From Pseudotabrizicola alkalilacus (GTDB lineage Bacteria; Pseudomonadota; Alphaproteobacteria; Rhodobacterales; Rhodobacteraceae): a stretch of 64,000 nt of DNA. This document shows, one piece after another, positions 1 to 8,571 of the stretch; positions within the stretch are counted from its first letter, which is position 1, and each line of letters opens with the position of its first letter. Made by a program: the position numbers and the translations under genes. The notes under the pieces were generated by a model. The model saw only the letters and a program-made list of their open reading frames with translations. It was not told the DNA's origin and did no database searches. Location: contig NZ_QWEY01000001.1 of the NCBI RefSeq assembly GCF_003443995.1, positions 744,001 to 808,000 of the forward strand, read 5' to 3'.

Positions 1-81
1 ATGCCCTCGCTCGACGTGTCGCTGCGCAATCTGCCGGGGCGGCCGACGATCATGGTGCTGATGCCCGAAGGGATCAACTGA
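1..81 (+). CDS. C-terminal end of an upstream gene (partial)
   Basis: An open frame runs from the window edge to TGA at 79-81 and ends in ...MVLMPEGIN. Only the last 26 residues are visible, so the protein cannot be identified. The reading frame is inferred from its proximity and orientation to the next gene. Confidence 0.45.
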   Translation: MPSLDVSLRNLPGRPTIMVLMPEGIN

Positions 82-181
82 GGCGCTGCTCTTCGGGTTG
101 CGCCGGATGACTGCACAAACGCCGCAACAGCGGTTTTCTTGCGCGATGCCTTGGCGTAAAGCGGGGGCAAAGGAGCCGCCC

Positions 182-1591
182 ATGCTGAATGCCTGCACCC
201 CCGATTTCCTGTCGATCCTTGATGCCGCCCATCCCGGCCTGTTGCGCGCGACAGCCCCGCGCGATGTGGAAGAGCCGCGCGGGCGCTGGCAGGGGCAGGC
301 GGCGGCGGTGGCGTGCCCCCGGTCAACTGCCGAAGTCGCAGGGATCGTGACAGCCTGTGGTCAGGCCGGAGTCGGGATCGTGCCGCTGGGTGGCGGTACC
401 GGGCTGGTCGGCGGGCAGGTGATGCCCGAAGGGCCGGTGCCGCTGATCCTGTCACTGGAGCGGATGACCGCCCTGCGCGGTGCCTATCCGTCGGAGAACG
501 TGATGGTGGTCGAGGCCGGGATGATTCTGGCCGATGTGCAGGCCGAAGCCGACCGGCTGGACCGGCTGTTTCCGCTGTCGCTGGCCTCGCAAGGCTCGGC
601 CCGGATCGGCGGCAATCTGGCGACCAATGCCGGCGGGGTGAATGTGCTGCGCTATGGCAACACCCGCGATCTGTGTCTGGGGCTGGAGGCGGTGCTGCCC
701 GATGGCAGCATTTTCAACGGCTTGAAGCGGCTGCGCAAGGACAACACCGGCTATGATCTGCGCCATCTGCTGATCGGGGCCGAGGGCACGCTGGGCATCA
801 TCACCGCCGCCAGCCTGCGGCTGTTTCCCAAACCCGCCGCCACGGTTGTGGCGCTGCTGGCGGTGCCGTCGCCGCAGGCCGCGCTGGAGCTGTTGGCCCT
901 GGCAGAGGGGCAGCTGGCCGGTTTGATCTCGGCATTCGAGCTGATTCACCGGATGGGCTATGACTTTCTGGCCGAAACCATGCCCGAGGTGACGGTGCCG
1001 CTGTCGCCCATTCCAGACTGGTCGGTGCTGATCGAATTGGGCCTGCCGCAGGGTGTGGCCCCCGAAGAGGCGATGGCAGGGCTTTATGCGCAGGCGGATG
1101 AGGCCGGGCTGGTGCTGGACGGGGTGATCGCCACGTCAGAAGCGCAGGCGGCAAGCCTGTGGCGCATTCGCGAAAGCATCCCAGAAGGCAACCGCCGCAT
1201 TGGGGCGGTATCGAGCCATGACATCAGCCTGCCGCTGTCGGAAATCCCGGCCTTTATCCCGCGGGCGGGCGCGGCTCTGGCGCAGCTGGGGGAGTGGCGG
1301 ATCAACTGTTTCGGCCATCTGGGCGATGGCAACCTGCATTACAACGTGTTTCCGGTGCGGGGCCGAAACCGCAAGGAACATGACCCCCAGCGGGAAGGGG
1401 TCAAGACCTGCGTGCATGACATCGTGCACGAGCTGGGCGGATCGGTCAGCGCCGAACATGGCATCGGGCGGCTGAAGGTCGGGGATCTGGAGCGCTATGG
1501 CGATCCGGCCAAGCTGGCGGCGATGCGGGCGATCAAGGCGGCGCTGGACCCGAAGGGGATCATGAACCCCGGTGCTGTGCTGCGCGGCTGA
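182..1591 (+). CDS. FAD-binding oxidase, GlcD / D-2-hydroxyacid dehydrogenase family
   Basis: 469 aa flavoprotein that probably oxidises a D-2-hydroxy acid (D-lactate, glycolate or D-2-hydroxyglutarate type) and passes electrons to a carrier. The N-terminal PCMH-type FAD domain shows PLGGGTGLVGGQ near residues 66-77 and GNLATNAGG near 145. The C-terminal FAD-oxidase domain shows CFGHLGDGNLHYNV near 380 and HGIGRLK near 430, and ends in MNPGAVL. The start at 182 is chosen because AAAGGAG lies at 169-175; an upstream in-frame ATG at 98 lacks a ribosome site and adds residues unlike the family. The exact substrate cannot be read from the sequence. Confidence 0.9.
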   Translation: MLNACTPDFLSILDAAHPGLLRATAPRDVEEPRGRWQGQAAAVACPRSTAEVAGIVTACGQAGVGIVPLGGGTGLVGGQVMPEGPVPLILSLERMTALRGAYPSENVMVVEAGMILADVQAEADRLDRLFPLSLASQGSARIGGNLATNAGGVNVLRYGNTRDLCLGLEAVLPDGSIFNGLKRLRKDNTGYDLRHLLIGAEGTLGIITAASLRLFPKPAATVVALLAVPSPQAALELLALAEGQLAGLISAFELIHRMGYDFLAETMPEVTVPLSPIPDWSVLIELGLPQGVAPEEAMAGLYAQADEAGLVLDGVIATSEAQAASLWRIRESIPEGNRRIGAVSSHDISLPLSEIPAFIPRAGAALAQLGEWRINCFGHLGDGNLHYNVFPVRGRNRKEHDPQREGVKTCVHDIVHELGGSVSAEHGIGRLKVGDLERYGDPAKLAAMRAIKAALDPKGIMNPGAVLRG

Positions 1592-1596
1592 TGTGG

Positions 1597-1656
1597 AGGG
1601 GGGCGCTGCCCCCCGCGCGTGCCGCGCCCCCCCGGAGTATTTCGAAAGCAGCAATG
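1597..1656 (+). repeat. Dispersed GGAGTATTT-type 3' repeat, copy 1
   Basis: A GGGGGGC/GCCCCCC hairpin is followed by CCCCCCGGAGTATTT and GAAAGCAGCAATG. It lies directly after the oxidase stop. Ten related copies occur in this window, nearly all in 3' or intergenic positions. Confidence 0.7.
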
Positions 1657-1657
1657 C

Positions 1658-2314
1658 TCAGGAGGCGGGTTTTTCCAGCTCGCGCAGGAGTTTTGCGCGG
1701 ATGGCCTGCGGATAGGCGGCAAGGCCGCGCGAGGATATGACAAAGCCGCCTTTGGTGATGACCCAGTTCTGATAAAACCGGGTGATGGCGGTGGATTGGC
1801 CTACGTCTTCAATCGCGATGGCGTTGATGGCGACACCGGCGGCAGCGGCGCGGCTGCGGGCGGCGCGCACGGTGTTGCCGCTGTTTTCCGGCCCGTCGCC
1901 CGAGATGTCGATGATGCGGCGGCTGCAGTCGGGGGCGGTGGCGAACAGAGCAAGGGCCGCGTCAATCGCCTGACCGACAGCCGTGTCGGACCCGGCAAAG
2001 GCGCGCGGGGCGCTGCGGATATGCGCGGTGGCGCGGGTGATGTCGGCGGGGCTGTGCATCTGGGTCCAGGGCAGCACCACGGCCTGTTGCCCGGTACCGG
2101 ACCAGTGCAGCAGGCTGAGCGCCACCTGGCCCTCAAGCAGCGCCTCGGCCACTGCCGGATCTTGCAGCGCGTCGGCGGTGCCGCCGGACTGGATGCGGTA
2201 TTCGCCTGCGTCGATCGAGCCCGAGACATCAATTGCCAGCACCAGTGCCACCTCACACGCACGGGCGGCGGAACCGGGCAGCAGCAGGGTGAGGCCAAGG
2301 GCAAGTGCGCGCAT
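1658..2314 (-). CDS. DUF1194 domain protein (secreted von Willebrand factor A-like)
   Basis: 218 aa. The N-terminus is a signal peptide (hydrophobic residues 4-15, then SAARA) followed by a VWA-like domain with the metal-site motif D29-V-S31-G-S33. The spacing and the sequence CEVALVLAIDVSGSID match the DUF1194 family, which is common in Rhodobacterales and has no known function. It is expected to be periplasmic. An in-frame TTG at 2320 is possible, but the ATG at 2314 gives a normal signal peptide. It converges on the oxidase and shares its 3' repeat. Confidence 0.85.
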   Translation of the reverse strand: MRALALGLTLLLPGSAARACEVALVLAIDVSGSIDAGEYRIQSGGTADALQDPAVAEALLEGQVALSLLHWSGTGQQAVVLPWTQMHSPADITRATAHIRSAPRAFAGSDTAVGQAIDAALALFATAPDCSRRIIDISGDGPENSGNTVRAARSRAAAAGVAINAIAIEDVGQSTAITRFYQNWVITKGGFVISSRGLAAYPQAIRAKLLRELEKPAS

Positions 2315-2409
2315 CGGCAAAGCGTGGCGCGCGGCAGCGCTGCGGGCAAGTCACAAAGGGGGGAAGGTGCAGGTTTCTGTTGCCAGGTACCTGCGAACCC
2401 CGCCTTACG

Positions 2410-2690
2410 CGGCTAAGCGCAAGGACTTAAGTTTCGATGTTCGAACTGCTTACGCAGCCAGAGCCATCGGAGCACGGTTGTCGTTTGCAACTGTACTTTT
2501 GGACCGATAACGGTGGTACCTCACCGAGTAAAAGCTGGCCTCTTTGAACGTTCGTCGATCCTATTTCGACCCCGAACCCCCGAAACGAACGGGTGGAATG
2601 GTGGAGTCGCCGGGTACCGCCCCCGGGTCCGAGCCGTCTATTACAGGTGCGTTTATCACCATAGTCCGGGTTGCCCCGAACAGGCTCAAT
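2410..2690 (-). ncRNA. ssrA: tmRNA, circularly permuted two-piece (alpha-tmRNA)
   Basis: The RNA rescues stalled ribosomes by adding a degradation tag. On the minus strand, the 12-codon tag frame at 2488-2450 reads ANDNRAPMALAA then TAA, a typical Rhodobacterales ssrA tag. Upstream at 2608-2599 is an encoded GACTCCACCA, the CCA-ended acceptor half, and at about 2583-2550 is the 5' half with GGGGTTCGGGGTCGAAATAG and GATCGACG. The order acceptor piece, spacer, coding piece is the permuted arrangement of alphaproteobacteria. Exact processing ends are estimated. The 390-bp gap between the flanking genes is mostly this RNA. Confidence 0.92.
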
Positions 2691-2710
2691 ATAGGCGGGC
2701 AGGCCGCCGC

Positions 2711-3163
2711 TCACAAGACCGTATCGGCGCGGTATTCCGGGGGGATGTGTGACAGGAAAATCCGCTCGTCGGTCTGCTCGGCAATGCTCAGACCTTCGCG
2801 CAGGTAAAACGCTAGCGCGCGCTGATTGGGGCGCAGCACGCTGAGGCGTAACGGCAGACCCCGTCCGGCGGCTTCGGCCTGGACGATGGCCAACAGGTGC
2901 CTGCCATGGCCATGGCCCTGAAACTGCGGCTCCAGATACAGCTTGCGCAGGCGCAGGTGGTCGGGGGCCACCTCGACCGTCAGCAGGCCGGCCCGTGCGC
3001 CCGCAAGCTCCACGATCCGGGTATTGGCCAGATCAAAGGCCGAAGGGTGGGGCGCAGGGCTGAACCGGCCCCAGAGGGCCTGCGCATGATCGCGCATCAC
3101 CCGCGACTCAAGGTCGGTGAGATAGGCAGCTTCGGCGGGAAGGGCGGGGCGCAGGGTCAACAT
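2711..3163 (-). CDS. GNAT family N-acetyltransferase
   Basis: 150 aa, the usual length for a single GNAT domain. The acetyl-CoA loop region is LEPQFQGHGHGRHLL (residues about 77-91; Q/R-x-x-G-x-G/A pattern as QGHGHG), followed by LRLSVLRPNQRALAFYLREGL near 105-125, the typical last strand-helix. The substrate is unknown. It ends 20 bp from the tmRNA and probably has its own promoter. Confidence 0.85.
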   Translation of the reverse strand: MLTLRPALPAEAAYLTDLESRVMRDHAQALWGRFSPAPHPSAFDLANTRIVELAGARAGLLTVEVAPDHLRLRKLYLEPQFQGHGHGRHLLAIVQAEAAGRGLPLRLSVLRPNQRALAFYLREGLSIAEQTDERIFLSHIPPEYRADTVL

Positions 3164-3273
3164 GCCACCACGCTGCGCGACAGGTGTTACAAGCGTATGA
3201 CAGCAGGACAGGCGGGGCCTGAGGCCGCGCCCGGCCGGAGGGTCCGGCCGGGCGCGCGCGGATCAGGACGGGA

Positions 3274-4326
3274 TCAGAAACCCGATTTGATCAGCTCGAA
3301 TTCCGAGATCATACGCTCACGGAATTCGGCAGTGGTCGGGGTCTGCATGAACAGGGTGCCATCGACCGGATCAAGATAGGCCGCTTTCAGCGTCTCTTCG
3401 CTCAGGGTCGCCATCGCGGCCTTGTTCGAGGTGGCATAGCCCAGCGTGTCAACGATCGCGGCGGCGCCTTCAGGCGACAGCAGCGAGTTCACGAAATCAT
3501 ACACCTTGTCGTCACTGCCGGGGCCGTCTTTCAGATTGACCAGACCGCAGAAGAAGGTGGCAGCACCCTCGGTCGGGGCGCGGTTGAAATCGACCGGAAA
3601 ATTCTCGGCCCGCAGCAAGGACACGCCGTCATTCCAAGACCAGCTGACCAGAACCTCGCCCGATGCCATCAGCTGGGTCATCTCGGCCGGGTCGGACCAA
3701 TAGGCGCGGACATTGGGATGGACCGCGCGCAGCCAGTCGGCAGCGGCGGTGAACTGCTCATCCGTCACATTGTCCCAGCTGGTGACGCCGGTGGCGAGAA
3801 AGGCCAGCGACCAGACATCATCATTGCTGTCGGGCAGCGAGATGCGGCCCGCGTATTTTGCATCGGTAAAGACCTGAAGCGTTGCGACATCTTCGACCGG
3901 AACCTGGTCGGTGTTATAGGCAACCGCCGCATAGGCGGTGTCCATCGGCAGGAACCACAGGCCTTCGTCGTCCTTGAGCACGGTGTTGTCATACATGCGC
4001 GGGTCGATGTCGGCGAAGGCGGTGATCTTCGACGTATCCCACGGCTCGATCAGGCCTGCGTCGCGGTAGCGCGGCACCGACGACGCGCAGGGGTGGGCGA
4101 CATCGGCGCGGAACCCCGAGCTGACCTTCTGAAACGCTTCGTCATCATCGCCAAAGAACGAATAGGTTGGTTTCTGGCCATGCTTTTCGACGTAATGGAC
4201 CAGTGCGGCGTCAATTTCCCAGCCTGCCCAGTCAAAGACCAGCAATTCCGGGTCTGCGGCCTGTGCCGCAGATGACAGGGCAAGCACGGAAACGGCGCAG
4301 GCAAACAGGTGTTTCGTATGGGTCAT
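3274..4326 (-). CDS. ABC transporter extracellular solute-binding protein (PotD-like)
   Basis: 350 aa periplasmic binding protein. A signal peptide (MTHTKHLFACAVSVLALSSAAQA) precedes a mature domain starting DPELLVFDWAGWE, typical of spermidine/putrescine-type (PotD/PotF) binding proteins; DVWSLAFLATG, FFCGLVNLKDGPG and the late FVNSLLSPEGAAAIVDTLG segment also fit. The start at 4326 is preferred because it has GAGGAAC upstream and gives a proper signal peptide; the frame stays open further upstream to 4497. No permease or ATPase gene is adjacent, so it is an orphan here. Ligand assignment is by family only. Confidence 0.85.
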   Translation of the reverse strand: MTHTKHLFACAVSVLALSSAAQAADPELLVFDWAGWEIDAALVHYVEKHGQKPTYSFFGDDDEAFQKVSSGFRADVAHPCASSVPRYRDAGLIEPWDTSKITAFADIDPRMYDNTVLKDDEGLWFLPMDTAYAAVAYNTDQVPVEDVATLQVFTDAKYAGRISLPDSNDDVWSLAFLATGVTSWDNVTDEQFTAAADWLRAVHPNVRAYWSDPAEMTQLMASGEVLVSWSWNDGVSLLRAENFPVDFNRAPTEGAATFFCGLVNLKDGPGSDDKVYDFVNSLLSPEGAAAIVDTLGYATSNKAAMATLSEETLKAAYLDPVDGTLFMQTPTTAEFRERMISEFELIKSGF

Positions 4327-4573
4327 CGTGGTTCCTCTGTGTTGGACTTGGGCCGTGGTCTCCCCCGGTCGCCACTGGCCTTGCGGGAAAGGTAGTAAAG
4401 GAATCAGGCGCTCACAAGCATAGATCGGGCTGTCAGGGCAATCTGGGGCCACGGGTCGCGGTGACAAGACGGGCGTAGCAGGGGTTGACCTTGGCAAAGG
4501 GCTGTTGCCTCATCCGGGGCAGACTGGCGGCGCGGTGGTGCAGTCATGGGCAAGCTGAAAACGGGGGGATGTG

Positions 4574-5563
4574 ATGCGCGCAGTGCTGATGGAAAAGGGC
4601 GAAGACGGGCAGGCGGTGGCACGGCTGGCCGAGCTGACGGAGGATGCGTTGCCGGAAGGCGATGTCACGGTGCGGGTGGAGTTTTCGACGCTGAACTACA
4701 AGGACGGGCTGTGCCTGTCGGCCACTGGCGGCGGGCTGGTGCGGAGCTGGCCGCATGTGCCGGGCATCGACTTTGCCGGGGTGGTGGAGGCATCGGACGA
4801 TGCGCGCTATGCCCCCGGCGACCGGGTGGTGCTGACCGGCTGGCGGGTGGGAGAGGCGCATTGGGGCGGTTATGCTACGAAAGCGCGGGTGCAGGCCGAC
4901 TGGCTGGTGCCGTTGCCCGACGGCCTCAGCGCGCGTCAGGCCATGGCGGTGGGCACGGCGGGCTTTACCGCAATGCTGGCGGTGATGGCGCTGGAGGAAC
5001 ACGGGCTGACCCCGGCGGGCGGTGAGGTGCTGGTGACCGGGGCTGCGGGCGGTGTAGGCTCGGTCGCGGTCGCGATTCTGGCGCGGCTGGGCTACCCCGT
5101 GGCGGCGGTGACGGGGCGGCCCGAGACCGAAGCCTATCTGCGCGACCTTGGCGCGGCCCGGCTGGTGCCACGCGCCGATCTGGCCGAGGCGGTCAAGCGC
5201 CCGATGGAATCAGAGACTTGGGCGGGTTGCGTCGATGCGGTGGGCGGGCAGATGCTGGCCCGGGTGTTGGGGCAGATGAAATCCGGGGCCAGCGTCGCCG
5301 CTGTCGGCAATGCCGGCGGGCTGGCGGTGCCGGCCAATATCATTCCCTTCCTGCTGCGCGGCATCAACCTGTTGGGCATCAACTCGGTCACCGTGCCCTA
5401 TGCCCGCCGCGTGGTGGCCTGGGACCGGATCACCACTGATCTGCCGATGGACAAGCTGGAGGCAATGTTCCGCCCCGCCACGCTGGCCGAGGTGCCCGCC
5501 TTGGGCGCTGCGATTCTGCGCGGTGAGGTGCAGGGTCGGGTGGTGGTGGACGTTCAGCGCTAG
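4574..5563 (+). CDS. acuI: Acrylyl-CoA reductase / YhdH-YhfP family MDR oxidoreductase
   Basis: 329 aa zinc-free medium-chain reductase that probably reduces acryloyl-CoA to propionyl-CoA with NADPH (DMSP, 3-hydroxypropionate or acrylate detoxification). Seen: the family signatures LNYKDGLC near 40 and VPGIDFAGVVEAS near 62, the nucleotide loop VTGAAGGVGSVAV near 155, and SVTVPYARRVVAWDRI near 275. The ATG at 4574 follows a GTG at 4571; both sit behind the G-rich ribosome site GGGGGG at 4563-4568. AcuI is the best-known member in Rhodobacter, but neighbouring genes do not confirm the pathway. Confidence 0.8.
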   Translation: MRAVLMEKGEDGQAVARLAELTEDALPEGDVTVRVEFSTLNYKDGLCLSATGGGLVRSWPHVPGIDFAGVVEASDDARYAPGDRVVLTGWRVGEAHWGGYATKARVQADWLVPLPDGLSARQAMAVGTAGFTAMLAVMALEEHGLTPAGGEVLVTGAAGGVGSVAVAILARLGYPVAAVTGRPETEAYLRDLGAARLVPRADLAEAVKRPMESETWAGCVDAVGGQMLARVLGQMKSGASVAAVGNAGGLAVPANIIPFLLRGINLLGINSVTVPYARRVVAWDRITTDLPMDKLEAMFRPATLAEVPALGAAILRGEVQGRVVVDVQR

Positions 5564-5596
5564 GGCGTCGGGCGGGGCATCAGCGGGGCCGTCGCA

Positions 5597-5656
5597 GGGG
5601 GGCCAGCCCCCCGTCGCTTCGCTCCTCCCCCCGGGATATTTAGAGACAGAAAATGA
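5597..5656 (+). repeat. Dispersed GGAGTATTT-type 3' repeat, copy 2
   Basis: A GGGGGGCCAGCCCCCC hairpin is followed by CCCCCCGGGATATTTAGAGACAG and AAAATGA, a diverged copy of the family. It lies after the acuI-like gene. Confidence 0.65.
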
Positions 5657-5743
5657 CATAAGGGCAGGGGCTTTGGGATGGCGACGGCTTGTCTTTCCGT
5701 CTGGGCCCCGTCAACCATGGCGGCAGCACAGCGGAGAGGTAGC

Positions 5744-6970
5744 ATGGCGCTTGATCTGGAATTCGTACGGTCGCAGTTTCCGGCCTTTGACAGCCCGGTG
5801 CTGTCGACCCATGCGTTTTTCGAGAATGCGGGTGGCAGCTATCCCTGCCGTCAGGTCATTGACCGGCTGACGCGGTTCTACACCCACCGCAAGGTGCAGC
5901 CCTATGCGCCCTATCCGGCTTCGGAACTGGCGGGATCCGAGATGGACGAGGCGCGCAGCCGGTTGGCGGCGATGATGAATGTGGCGCGGCAGGAGGTGTC
6001 GTTTGGGCCGTCGACCAGCGCCAACACCTATGTTCTGGCACAGGCGGTGCGGGGCTGGTTGAAGGGGCAGAACGCGGCGATCGTGGTGACCAATCAGGAT
6101 CATGAGGCCAATTCCGGCGTCTGGCGGCGGCTGGCGGAGGAAGGGATCGAGGTGCGCGAATGGCAGATCGACCCGCAGACCGGCAGTCTTGATCCGGAGG
6201 ATCTGGCGACTTTGCTGGCCGATGGCCGGGTGCGGCTGGTGGCGTTTCCGCATTGCTCCAACGTGGTGGCCGAGATCAACGATGTGGTGGCGATTTCTGC
6301 CATGGCGCGGGCGGCGGGGGCGCGTACGGTGGTGGATGGCGTGAGCTATGCGCCGCATGGCTTTCCGGATGTGGCGGCGCTGGGGTGTGATGCCTATCTG
6401 TTTTCGGCCTACAAGACCTATGGCCCGCATCAGGGCATCATGGTGCTGCGCGACGCCTTCGGGATGGAACTGCCGGGGCAGGCGCATTTTTTCAACCAGT
6501 CGGTGCTCTACAAACGCCACACCCCGGCCGGCCCGGATCATGCGCAGGTCGCGGCCTGTGCCGGGATGGCGGATTATGTCGATGCTCTGGCAGTGCAGCA
6601 TGGCATCAGCGGTGATGCGGCGGCGCGGGGGCGGGCGGTGCATGATCTGATGCGGGCGGCAGAGGTGGCGGTGATCGCGCCGCTGCTGGATTATCTGGCC
6701 GGGCGCAATGACCTGCGCCTGATCGGTCCGCGCCGGTCTGAGGACCGCGCGCCGACCGTGGCGGTGGCGCTGGACCGTGCCGCCCTACCGGTGGCCGAGG
6801 CGCTGGGGCGCGATGGCATCGCTTGCGGCGGCGGCGATTTCTATGCCGTTCGGCCCTTGGCGGCGATGGGGGTGGATGCGGAGAAGGGTGTGCTGCGGAT
6901 GAGTGCGACGCATTACACCAGCCCGGACGAAATTGCCCGGCTGATCGCGGCACTGGACCGGGCGCTGTAA
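5744..6970 (+). CDS. Aminotransferase class V / cysteine desulfurase-like PLP enzyme
   Basis: 408 aa fold-type I PLP enzyme. Seen: an N-terminal FFENAGGSYPC segment, TSANTYVLAQ near 90, HEANSGVWRRL near 120, VVDGVSYAPHGFPDV near 200 (the PLP-binding Asp), and the probable PLP lysine in FSAYKTYGPHQG near 225. It resembles the SufS/NifS-like superfamily lacking an obvious active-site Cys loop, so the desulfurase reaction is doubtful. The start at 5744 has GAGAGG just upstream. No partner gene suggests its substrate. Confidence 0.85.
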   Translation: MALDLEFVRSQFPAFDSPVLSTHAFFENAGGSYPCRQVIDRLTRFYTHRKVQPYAPYPASELAGSEMDEARSRLAAMMNVARQEVSFGPSTSANTYVLAQAVRGWLKGQNAAIVVTNQDHEANSGVWRRLAEEGIEVREWQIDPQTGSLDPEDLATLLADGRVRLVAFPHCSNVVAEINDVVAISAMARAAGARTVVDGVSYAPHGFPDVAALGCDAYLFSAYKTYGPHQGIMVLRDAFGMELPGQAHFFNQSVLYKRHTPAGPDHAQVAACAGMADYVDALAVQHGISGDAAARGRAVHDLMRAAEVAVIAPLLDYLAGRNDLRLIGPRRSEDRAPTVAVALDRAALPVAEALGRDGIACGGGDFYAVRPLAAMGVDAEKGVLRMSATHYTSPDEIARLIAALDRAL

Positions 6971-7041
6971 GTCTTTGCCGGGCTGAGCCATTGCCGGACG
7001 CGGTTTGGCCGCTAAATGTTAACAAAGACTTTACGGTCGGG

Positions 7042-7071
7042 TGATCCGAAACGGATGTCCCGCCGTATCTT
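7042..7071 (+). promoter_or_regulatory. Putative RpoE (ECF11)-type promoter of phr
   Basis: TGATCC at 7042-7047 and TATCTT at 7066-7071 are separated by 18 bp and lie 31 bp before the photolyase start. TGATCC is the -35 element of the singlet-oxygen sigma factor RpoE in Rhodobacter sphaeroides, whose regulon includes the photolyase and cfaA genes. Assignment is by motif and context only. Confidence 0.55.
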
Positions 7072-7101
7072 TGTGACGGAACCAGAAAGCGCGCCCGACT
7101 T

Positions 7102-8514
7102 ATGACCGATGCCCCCCTGATCCTTTGGCTGCGCCGGGATTTGCGTTTGCTTGATGCGCCGATGCTGGCCGAGGCGGCAAAATCGGGCCGCCCGCTGATC
7201 CCGCTGTTCATTCTGGACCCCGAGACCGAGGCGCTGGGCGCTGCGCCGAAATGGCGGCTCGGGCTGGGGATTGCGGAGTTTGCCAAAGCATTGGAGGCGC
7301 TGGGCGCGCGTCTGATTCTGCGGCGCGGTCCGGCGCTTGAGGTCTTGCCGAAGGTGCTGGCGGAGACCGGGGCAGATGCGGTTTGGTGGCAGAGGCTCTA
7401 TGATCCGGTGGCGGTCGCGCGCGATACCGAAGTCAAATCCGTGCTGAAGGCGCAAGGCGTGGCCGCGCGCAGCTTTGCCGGGCATCTTTTGTTCGAACCG
7501 TGGGAGGTCGAGACCGGCACTGGCGGGTTTTACCGCGTCTTCACGCCGTTCTGGAAATCGGTGCGGGACCGCCCGGTGCCCGATCCGCAGCCCGCGCCAA
7601 AGACGCTGGCCGCCCCGGCATCATGGCCGCGCAGCGATGATCTGACCGATTGGCAGATGGGCGCTGCGATGCGGCGGGGGGCAGATGTGGTGGCCCGGCA
7701 TGTGCAGGTCGGTGAGGCGGCAGCGCTGGACCGGATGGACCACTTCATCGCCACCGGCATCGACGCCTATGCCCATGACCGCGATCTGCCCGATGTCGAC
7801 GGCACCTCGGGCCTGTCGGAAAACCTGACCTATGGCGAGATCAGCCCGCGCGTGATCTGGGCCGCGGGCTGGCGGGCGATGCAATCGGGCGCAAAGGGGG
7901 CCGAGACGTTTCTCAAGGAACTGGTCTGGCGCGAGTTTGCCTATCACCTGATGCATCACACCCCCCATATCACCCATGCCAACTGGAAACCGGAGTGGGA
8001 TGATTTTGCCTGGCGTGACGACAATGCAGATGCCGAACACTGGCGGCGCGGGCTGACCGGCGAGCCGTTTGTCGATGCCGCCATGCGCGAGATGTATGTG
8101 ACCGGGCGGATGCACAACCGCGCCCGGATGATCGTGGCCAGCTACCTGACCAAGCATCTGATGACACATTGGAAAGTCGGCCTCGACTGGTTCGCCGACT
8201 GTCTGGTGGACTGGGACCCGGCGTCGAATGCGATGGGCTGGCAATGGGCCTCCGGCTCCGGCCCCGATTCAGCGCCGTTCTTCCGCATCTTCAACCCGGC
8301 GACGCAGGTGGAGAAATTCGACCCAAAGGCCGGATACCGCCACCGTTTCATCGCCGAACTCAGCCGCAGCCCCGGACCGGAGGCGCTGTCCTATTTCGAC
8401 GCGGTGCCCGAATCCTGGGCGCTTGACCCGTCCCGGCCCTACCCGAAACCACTGGTCGATCTGGCCGAAGGGCGCAAACGCGCGCTTGCGGCCTATGCCG
8501 CGCGAAACTCTTGA
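7102..8514 (+). CDS. phrB: Deoxyribodipyrimidine photolyase
   Basis: 470 aa cryptochrome/photolyase family enzyme that repairs UV pyrimidine dimers using blue light and FAD. The N-terminal Rossmann antenna domain starts ILWLRRDLRLLDAPML; the C-terminal helical FAD domain has VWREFAYHLM near 275, GRMHNRARMIVASYLTKHL near 340 and DWDPASNAMGWQWASGSG near 375, the classic class I CPD photolyase signature. Length is normal. It precedes the cyclopropane-synthase family gene, a neighbourhood shared with the RpoE regulon of Rhodobacter. Confidence 0.95.
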   Translation: MTDAPLILWLRRDLRLLDAPMLAEAAKSGRPLIPLFILDPETEALGAAPKWRLGLGIAEFAKALEALGARLILRRGPALEVLPKVLAETGADAVWWQRLYDPVAVARDTEVKSVLKAQGVAARSFAGHLLFEPWEVETGTGGFYRVFTPFWKSVRDRPVPDPQPAPKTLAAPASWPRSDDLTDWQMGAAMRRGADVVARHVQVGEAAALDRMDHFIATGIDAYAHDRDLPDVDGTSGLSENLTYGEISPRVIWAAGWRAMQSGAKGAETFLKELVWREFAYHLMHHTPHITHANWKPEWDDFAWRDDNADAEHWRRGLTGEPFVDAAMREMYVTGRMHNRARMIVASYLTKHLMTHWKVGLDWFADCLVDWDPASNAMGWQWASGSGPDSAPFFRIFNPATQVEKFDPKAGYRHRFIAELSRSPGPEALSYFDAVPESWALDPSRPYPKPLVDLAEGRKRALAAYAARNS

Positions 8515-8571
8515 GACCGCCAGACGTATCTGAAACTGTAAACCAAAGACGACATTCCCCGGGGAGGGAAG

